Of a stretch of 64,000 nucleotides of DNA, positions 57,148 through 64,000 are shown piece by piece; position 1 is the stretch's first letter; each line of letters begins with the position of its first letter. The notes beneath the pieces were generated by a model. That model searched no databases, had not been told where the DNA came from, and worked only from the letters and a program-made list of their open reading frames with translations. The stretch comes from Lutjanus erythropterus (taxonomy: Eukaryota; Chordata; Actinopteri; Lutjaniformes; Lutjanidae): assembly GCA_020091685.1 (NCBI GenBank), contig CM034595.1:4827971-4891970 (forward strand), in the 5' to 3' direction. A program made the position numbers and the translations under genes.

Positions 57148-60100
57148 GTAAAACATTATTCAAGAATGAGTGCGCCTAAAGCTAGTCCAATCTAGGCCAG
57201 GCCATCACTTCCATTTCAAATAATGGGGCTGAGATGTTGTGATTGTCCTTATGTAAAAGATCTGAATTCTAGGAAGGCAAAGTAGACTAAAAATCACACG
57301 TGTATAATCAACAGTATGGATATGATGGGAGTATTTTAGTGGTACCACAGAGTAATAATGTCACTATGAATAACATGTGAAGGCCTACACATGTTTACAG
57401 CTGCACATGTGGATGGTGTTTTTAATGATCAGCTGATTGATTTGCTCCTAATCTGCAGCAGGACAACAACAGCCAGAGAGTTCAGGCTCCATTACACATG
57501 ACCATAAACAAAGAAATACCATCAGAGACCCCTGCTGCTAGTGTTTTCACTGATTTTCACTATTTCCTCCTCACTGAAGGCACGTGTGTGTGCGCATCAT
57601 GTGGTCTCATGTCTTATTAAAAAGCCACTCAGCCTATTTGCCACCTCATATCAGATCAGTGTGTTCATTCTGCTCCATCTGATTAGAGCATGTGATTACA
57701 GGCTGAAATGTGCAAGGCCACTGATGGGATCAAGGTGTTGATGCCCATTATGTGTGAGTTGGAAAAGAGGTCATGGAGTGATGGTTAAACCCCTCACACA
57801 GCTTGTATTATGGCTGAACAATTCATCAAAACATTATTGACATCACGTTATGGCCAAGTGCAATATCACAATTTAGGGTTGTGTATTGGCAAAAGTCTGA
57901 CAATATGATGCATATCATGACAAAAGGGTTGCTCTAATACCATTATTGGAAAATGCCTCTGATACAGTCTAAATTGCAACTTTGGGCATCAGTGAGTGCA
58001 CAAATCTGTGCACGATCTGATACCACGTAATGATTTAGCCCAGAAATGGGACACTGCTGCGAAGTAGCAGGGTCCCATACATCAAATTATGTGGTCAGTG
58101 GAGTGACAGATACAGGAGCATGTGGTAAGCAGAAGGTCTTTGGAATCTGTGACAGGAGGAGGATTGGATGGTGATTTTCTATTTCCCAGTTAAGGTTTTT
58201 CCAGGAATTCCTGGTGTTTTAGTAGAGTTAAGGCAGACACTGCTAACCTGACTAAGCTACTGACTGACTGACAATTTGTACTGTGAGTAGCTGGTTTAGT
58301 GTATATTGTACATAATCTATGTTATTCTGCAATTTACAGATGTTGTTAGAATTTATTCTGAACTTTGAGCTGGGAATGAGTTTGGATTGAACTGGACTCT
58401 ATATTATATAAAGATATCATATAAAGAACACACCATGGTATGGTTAAATCTGAGTTTAAAGTTTACTTTTTATGTAATAAATAGATAACAAAACTTCTAT
58501 CTTAAAATGAACTACTGCTACAGATCTTTACATGTATCATGATGCAGTATCCCAAAACGTAATATTGCGATACTCAAGTTTATCGATATTTTCTTAGACC
58601 TCAATCCAAATTGCAGGAGTGGCAATTTTTTTTGATAAAGGCAACATATTTGTCACAACACATGGTTGTAAATGAAGCTCTATGGTACTACAGAGCTGGA
58701 GCTGTCACAGCTTACATATCCTGTTCTCCAGAGGTAAGGGAACATGCTTGTTTGGTATGGACCTCAGCAAACATCATCATCATCATCATTATTTATATGT
58801 ATATATATGGATGTGGTATAATTGCTGGCATATTTAACTCTTTGTAAAACATGAATAGCCTACATACAGCAAGTCAGTGCTGTAGAACATGACTTCGCAA
58901 TCCTGGGGAAAGAAATACATGAGCTGCTGGGAGGTAGTAGCGTCCCATTTCGGTGGTATTGGATCGCTGCATAGACTTGCATGCTCACAGATACCAGTAC
59001 CAGCATTTTTGGAGCAGTATCGAAGGCATTATTAGTATCGTTATTAGAGCAACCCTAAGTTCAGTCCCACCTTGCATTAGCATGTCCCTGTTCTCATGGT
59101 CCCCATACCTGTGACACGGGAAACATTATTGATTACAGCTAGAATTAATGAGCTTCTATGAAAATAAAGAATTACAGTCCTGCTGATATTAGGACTAGGC
59201 GCTACGGCATACTTATAAATATCTAGATATTTTTAGGCTATTCCAAGATACACAACATTGTACTATAAATACATAAAATTCTCATATATTGCTGGCAGTG
59301 GATGATCTTATAGAATTTGATGCATTGCAGTAGATTTAACTACCTAACTATATAAAGTAGGGCTGAGCAGTATGGACAAAATCAAATATCACTATTTTTT
59401 TCCAAATACCTTGATATTGATACTGTAACAATATTGTAGGGATAACTATTGGTGCTTTCATAAAATACTGACACAATGAGACTTTTTATAGAACAATCAT
59501 AAATAATATGGATGTAATGACTTTATGGGTAAAGAAAAGCCAGAACAGTCTGGTAAGTTTAGAAAATTGCATCCCTTTATTGCAATGTAGCCTTTAAAAC
59601 CAGGAAAAGCCAACACTTATTAACTATATAATATCCAAAATCGATATCTAGTCTTGTAGCATGATATGCATATATTGTCCAGTTGTAGGTTCACTCCAGT
59701 ACCTTGTATCAGCAGGCCTTTATTCCCATGATTCTCATACCTTTGACATGGGAACTCTTGTTGATTACTACTATAATTAATGTGCTGCTATAAAAACGAA
59801 ACGTTACAGTCCTGCTGGTGTGACTGTTTCTGTTGCCAAGCTGAAAATATCCCAGAAATTGAGAGGAGACAGTTCTGGCAGCGAAGCGTACCAAATTAAA
59901 AATCACTGCAATATTCTGGAGATATCTCTTGAGGGATTTAAACTGTTTCTGTGGGACTTTGCAGCTCTTTTATAGTGACTTTATAGCCCTTAATGGTTAC
60001 GTGTGTCTCACCTGGGAGAGAGCTCTAGTGTTCCTGTGATGTTTATCTCGTATCTCGAGTTACTAATCTTTTTTAACGAGGGATTAACCAGGATTGAAAC

Positions 60101-60979
60101 CAAAACAAAGCAGATGACACCGCATGCCATGTGATGTGTGTGTCGCTACAGTCGATGGGTGTGTCCCTGAACGATAACACACATTTAAACCCAACATTAC
60201 ACAGTGTCATCAGACCGAGGCCTGGCATGTCCATCGTCCTCTGTAATCACATTAGCTGAGACAATGAAGCACATCACAGAGTGCAGGGCAGACTGTTTGA
60301 ATGCCTGTCTATCTGTTTATCTATCTGTGTCTGTAATGGACGATACCTGAGGGATGTGCTCTTAACTCAACATACACACACAACACAGAACACTGCTGAG
60401 TCAATGTTACAGCCTTGGATTCAATAAATGCACCGAATGCTTCGTCTAATCAACTTTGAGGAGTGAATCTGAGAGGCACAGCTGCGATGATGATGCTGCT
60501 GGTTGTGGCCTGTAGCTCTATATGCTTAGAATGAATGGGCTATTTTTAGGAGCGTGGAAGCAACCATCGGAGAGGGGAGTCCAGGCTGTCCTGCCTCTGT
60601 TGCTCATGCAATGCCACATCATGCAAAATGCATTAAGAATATTTTTGACCACTGTAGCTTAGTTTCTTTTGTGGCATTTGTGTTTGCAGTACACATAGAT
60701 GATATGTTTTGGTTTTTTTAAATATTGCTTCAGTAAAATCAGTGCTGCTGTTTCACAGATTAAGATCTTACTGTTTCTGTCACATCCAACAACAAATGTG
60801 CACAATATTATACACACCAGAGCTGAAGGATATGCTAAAACAAATTATATTGTGATTATTTTGACAGATATTGCAAATATAACTTATGATTTAAGTGGGA
60901 ATGGTAATTATTGCATTTCATTTTCACTGAAGAAATCTAAAAATGATGATGATGATGTGATTTTTGCTGGGGTCTGTAC

Positions 60980-61545
60980 CAGGGCTGGGTATCAGTACTC
61001 AGTACCTTAAAGATATTGTCAGTCAATATCAAAACACAGTATCAAGTCGTATGGAAATGTCTCTAGTCAAACAATACTTCCATTCAATCCTTTTAGTACC
61101 CAGATAGGGCTGCAACTAATGACCATTTTCATTATCAATTAATCTGTTGATTATTTTCTTGAATAATCAGTTAGTTTTTAAGTCCTCAGATGTCTTGTTT
61201 TGCCCCAAACCAAAAGATATTCAATTTACTGTCATAAAGAAGTAAAGAAATTGGAATATATTACATCTAAGAAGCTAAATTCAGAGAATTTAGACTTTTT
61301 TTTCTAAAAAATATTATCAAAATGATTAATTGATTATCAAAATCATAGGTGATTAATTTAATAATCTCTTCATAATTGAGCTCTATATCCATACCTAGGA
61401 AAAAAATATTATTTATATAGCTTTGCCAATCACAGCAAGTATTGAAAAAGGCATTGGATGAAGTGCTCCATTGGTATCGGTATCACTTTATGGATACTGG
61501 TAGTGGTACTGGTATCATAATTTCTTAAATGATACTCAGCCCCAG
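60980..61545. mobile_element. 'CAGGGCTGGGTATCAGTAC' repeat split by a 'TAGGGCTGCAACTAAT' repeat
   Basis: The outer element opens CAGGGCTGGGTATCAGTACT and closes near 61545 with the inverted GATACTCAGCCCC. At 61105 a different element starts TAGGGCTGCAACTAATGACC, with CAGATGTCTTGTTTTGCCCC inside, and ends at about 61385 near ATAATTGAGCTCTA. The outer one therefore inserted first. Confidence 0.6.
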
Positions 61546-62199
61546 TCTGTATCAAACAAGCATGTTCCCTTACATCAGGATAATATGATTTGTAGGCCGG
61601 GGAATCTCTGCAGCACCACAGAGCTTCATCTACGATTGTATATTGTGACACATTTGACCTTTATCAAAAAAAATGCAGCCTCTGCAGTTTGTATATTGAA
61701 CTTGGTTGTGTTGCGATTTCAATAACATTTTGATTGATCAGCCCTAATACACACGTTGTCTTGTCATGAAGTGCACAGATAAGCTGAGATGTATTATCCT
61801 ATACAGATTTCTGTCCTTGAATCAGGCGCAACATGGGGATATGAAGATAAATATTATCCAGGATATAGTGAGATAAATACTGCAGTCAGAGCTGCTTCTC
61901 AGTACCAGTACCTGTACTTTTTTGTTTGATGTACCCACATAGCAGCCACAATGTTCCAAGTCTGTTCATTTGAGTTGATTTTAAACTGGATGTTATTTCA
62001 TTTTATTGGTGATATAAAAGTGGATATTGTAAGAATATTTCTTCATACAAATGAATTGTCAGTGTTATTGTATAGTGTTTGTTCAAGTTTGTATTTGTAC
62101 TACTACTAAGCTGGATATTTCAATCATTTATCTGTTACTTTTCGCTTGCTATTTCAACTGCTCATCCATTACATTGAGCCTAATTTTAGCTAAATATTT

Positions 62200-62427
62200 A
62201 AAATGAGCGTTTTACAGAGGGAGCAGGCCCTCTTCCATAGAGTCCGCCATGTTGCCCTACCATGTTTCTACAATAGGCTAGAAATTAAAACCAAATATTG
62301 ACTCTAGATAGGGCTTTTCATGTGTTTTCCAGGTATGATAGATTCTCCTACATGCTTGGAAGGGGAGGGTGAGATGAGATGTTTGCAATCTCACTGCTAT
62401 GCCACTAAATCCTACACACTGGTCCTC
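62200..62427. mobile_element. 'GGTCCAGTGTGTAGG' family copy in spire1 intron 1
   Basis: It ends CACTAAATCCTACACACTGG, the inverse of the family start, and contains TCTTCCATAGAGTCCGCCAT. It is truncated at the other end relative to the 5617-6218 copy. Confidence 0.65.
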
Positions 62428-63771
62428 TAAGCATTAATCCATTACTTTTAGCTTTTTACAATTTATCCAATACCTTTAGCTACCCAATTCAATTACTTAT
62501 CAATTACCTTTAAATAACTATTTAATGGTACTCTGAACAGATTTGCATGTATTATTCGCTTTGTATTGACAATGTTTGAACGGACTGGAACATAACTCAA
62601 GAAACAAGACCCTCTCTGACTTTCTTGGATGCTTATAACAGCGTAGGGCTGCACAATTAATCAGAGTCACAATAAAATCACAATATGGCCAAGTGCACTA
62701 TCCAAATCTGATCCAGAGTCAAATTGCATTTTTTTGACAAAGGAAAAATGTGTGAGAAAACAGTATTATAATGAGGTACTGTAATGCTGTAGAGATGTCC
62801 TTGACAAAAAATCTTGTTCTCCAGATGACAGGAAACATGTTATTTCAGTGAACATGAAAATTATAATGCTGTATAATCCCTTAACAGCTAGGATTGATTT
62901 CAAAGTAAAAGAATTGAAATGTTTTTTCAGGGAAATCCAAAAGTTGTGACTTTTATGAATGCTACAGAGTATCTTGCCTCACTGCAGATCTCCTGCAGTG
63001 GCGACAGTGTGCAACACTAGCTAACATTAGGTTAGAATTGGAGTAGGCGCCCGCCACAACAGGCTTGTTTTAACTTCACTTGCCTAGTCTACCAACATGT
63101 CGCCTGTCAATCACGTTCAGTTTTACATAGGCTATTTCATGTCACTGTTTCGGCTGATGCCCAGGACAACACTTAACTATCCTTCTATCCATCTGTATCC
63201 ATCCATCTCTGTCTTTATTTGTTTGGCTTATTCATTACTTTTATCTAATTTTGTCTGATTTCGTGGAAAGCACAACACAATATTTGGGCTAATTATTAAA
63301 TCTAGAAGTTATTTCTACTTCTCAAAATAGATGAACTACCTCACAATCTCTCCATGAGCCCACTCACAAATGCATAAGTACCCCTGGTTGTGACTCACTG
63401 CTGTATAGGCCCTTCCAAGTCATTTCGGGAGTGCTTTGCAAGTGTTTTGATCAGTGTACCCACACAAATGGTTTCAGTTTTCAGGGTAATGTGCTGCTCT
63501 AATTTCCATTTATTATCTGTGCTGTTCAATACCGGCTCTCTGTCCCTGATGCACAACTTCGATCAGACAAACTCATTCACCTAAATAATGAGATAAATCT
63601 TGAGGAAACACTCGTCTGCTGAAGTGACTTCAAGTTAAATCCAGACAAAGTTAGTGTTAGACCCTGCTATCACTCAAAACCACGTCCACCTGGCATTCTT
63701 TTATTCAGCAGTTTATCTGGGGCACCTGACACTTTGTATTAGATCTGGATACATCATGAAAGCAGGACACT

Positions 63772-64000
63772 TTAAAAGGACAGTTCACCCCTAAATCAAA
63801 AATACACATTTTTCTCCTGGCCTGTGGTGCTGTTTATATATCTAGATTTTTTTGGTGTGAGTTGCAGAGTTTTGGAGATATCAGCATCGGAGATGTCAGT
63901 CCATGTCAGTGACTGTTTCTGGGATTGTTGCAGCCTAAAATGCCTGATGTCACGGCAGTTTTTCTAAACACTTGCAATGCATGTTGCAATGTTTTTGGGC
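63772..64000. mobile_element. 'TTAAAGGGACAGTTCACC' family copy, cut by window end
   Basis: It begins TTTAAAAGGACAGTTCACCC, continues AATCAAAAATACACATTTTT and GGTGTGAGTTGCAGAGTTTT, and runs off the window. Confidence 0.75.

Larger units (their letters stand above)
57148..64000 (+). other. spire1: spire1 intron 1 (incomplete), packed with repeats
   Basis: No acceptor plus KIND-domain continuation was found, so the intron extends beyond the window. Contents, left to right: a 'GGGTTGTGTATTGGC' repeat beginning at about 57888 with its other end near 58535-58600; a 'GGCTGCACAATTAA' related fragment about 58590-58770; an 'AGGGCTGAGCAGTATGGAC' repeat about 59362-59685; a nested block 60980-61545; an inverted relative of the 58.6 kb fragment at about 61490-61745; a 'GGTCCAGTGTGTAGG' copy about 62200-62427; a 'TAGGGCTGCACAATTAATC' copy about 62644-62870; and a 'TTAAAGGGACAGTTCACC' copy from 63772. 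Between 59900 and 60700 only ordinary intron sequence is seen. Confidence 0.6.

Noticed and set aside
58611-61651. Similar proteins predicted at 58611-58847 (+) and 61430-61651 (-), sharing VNEALWYYR/VDEALWCCR and VREHACL
   Set aside because: They come from two inverted copies of one dispersed non-coding repeat. The similarity is of the repeat DNA, not of a gene family.
1-64000. Retroviral, LTR or Polinton remnants, tRNA genes and CRISPR arrays
   Set aside because: I looked for these and saw no convincing terminal repeats, diagnostic motifs or cloverleaf sequences. Absence is by eye only.

Overview
This is vertebrate nuclear DNA, almost certainly from a ray-finned fish and probably a percomorph. 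It has large intron-containing genes with consensus splice sites, a high density of short non-autonomous DNA transposons of the kinds common in percomorph genomes, an L1 fragment, and CA/GT microsatellites. No bacterial, CRISPR, tRNA or rRNA feature was recognised, and no retroviral or LTR element was found.

Four host genes are readable. (1) A Krüppel-like factor of the TIEG type, best match klf10 (+ strand, coding 11208-15248, 474 aa), has a TATA promoter and a tiny non-coding first exon. (2) azin1, antizyme inhibitor 1 (- strand, coding 24643-19018, 451 aa), lies tail-to-tail with klf10. Its two 5' leader exons contain a second conserved reading frame, the upstream conserved coding region (uCC), which has no AUG and ends in a PPW stall motif. 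(3) atp6v1c1, V-ATPase subunit C1 (+ strand, coding 39462-51566, 383 aa), is head-to-head with azin1 across about 10 kb. (4) spire1, an actin nucleator, contributes only its first coding exon (56766-57147); the rest lies beyond the window and 57148-64000 is its first intron. Neighbouring KLF10, AZIN1 and ATP6V1C1 matches human 8q22.3. I cannot confirm from sequence alone that spire1 belongs to the same ancestral block.

Layout: 1-10150 is repeat-rich intergenic DNA. 10160-16050 is klf10. 16050-17890 is the gap between the two gene tails. 17890-28600 is azin1. 28600-38790 is the shared upstream region of azin1 and atp6v1c1. 38790-52200 is atp6v1c1. 52200-56560 is intergenic and holds an orphan TATA box plus splice donor. 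56560-64000 is spire1 exon 1 and intron 1, full of nested transposon copies.

The genes do not form one pathway. azin1 belongs to polyamine homeostasis (it sequesters antizyme), atp6v1c1 to organelle acidification, klf10 to TGF-beta-type transcriptional repression and spire1 to actin filament nucleation. The most informative signals are the azin1 uCC and the short AUG uORF that stops two bases before it, lost ODC active-site residues in azin1, a likely hAT transposon with an exact 8-bp target duplication, several unrelated repeat families whose ends all abut TTAA, a three-level transposon nest in atp6v1c1 intron 2, and the orphan promoter-exon signal near 54.1 kb.
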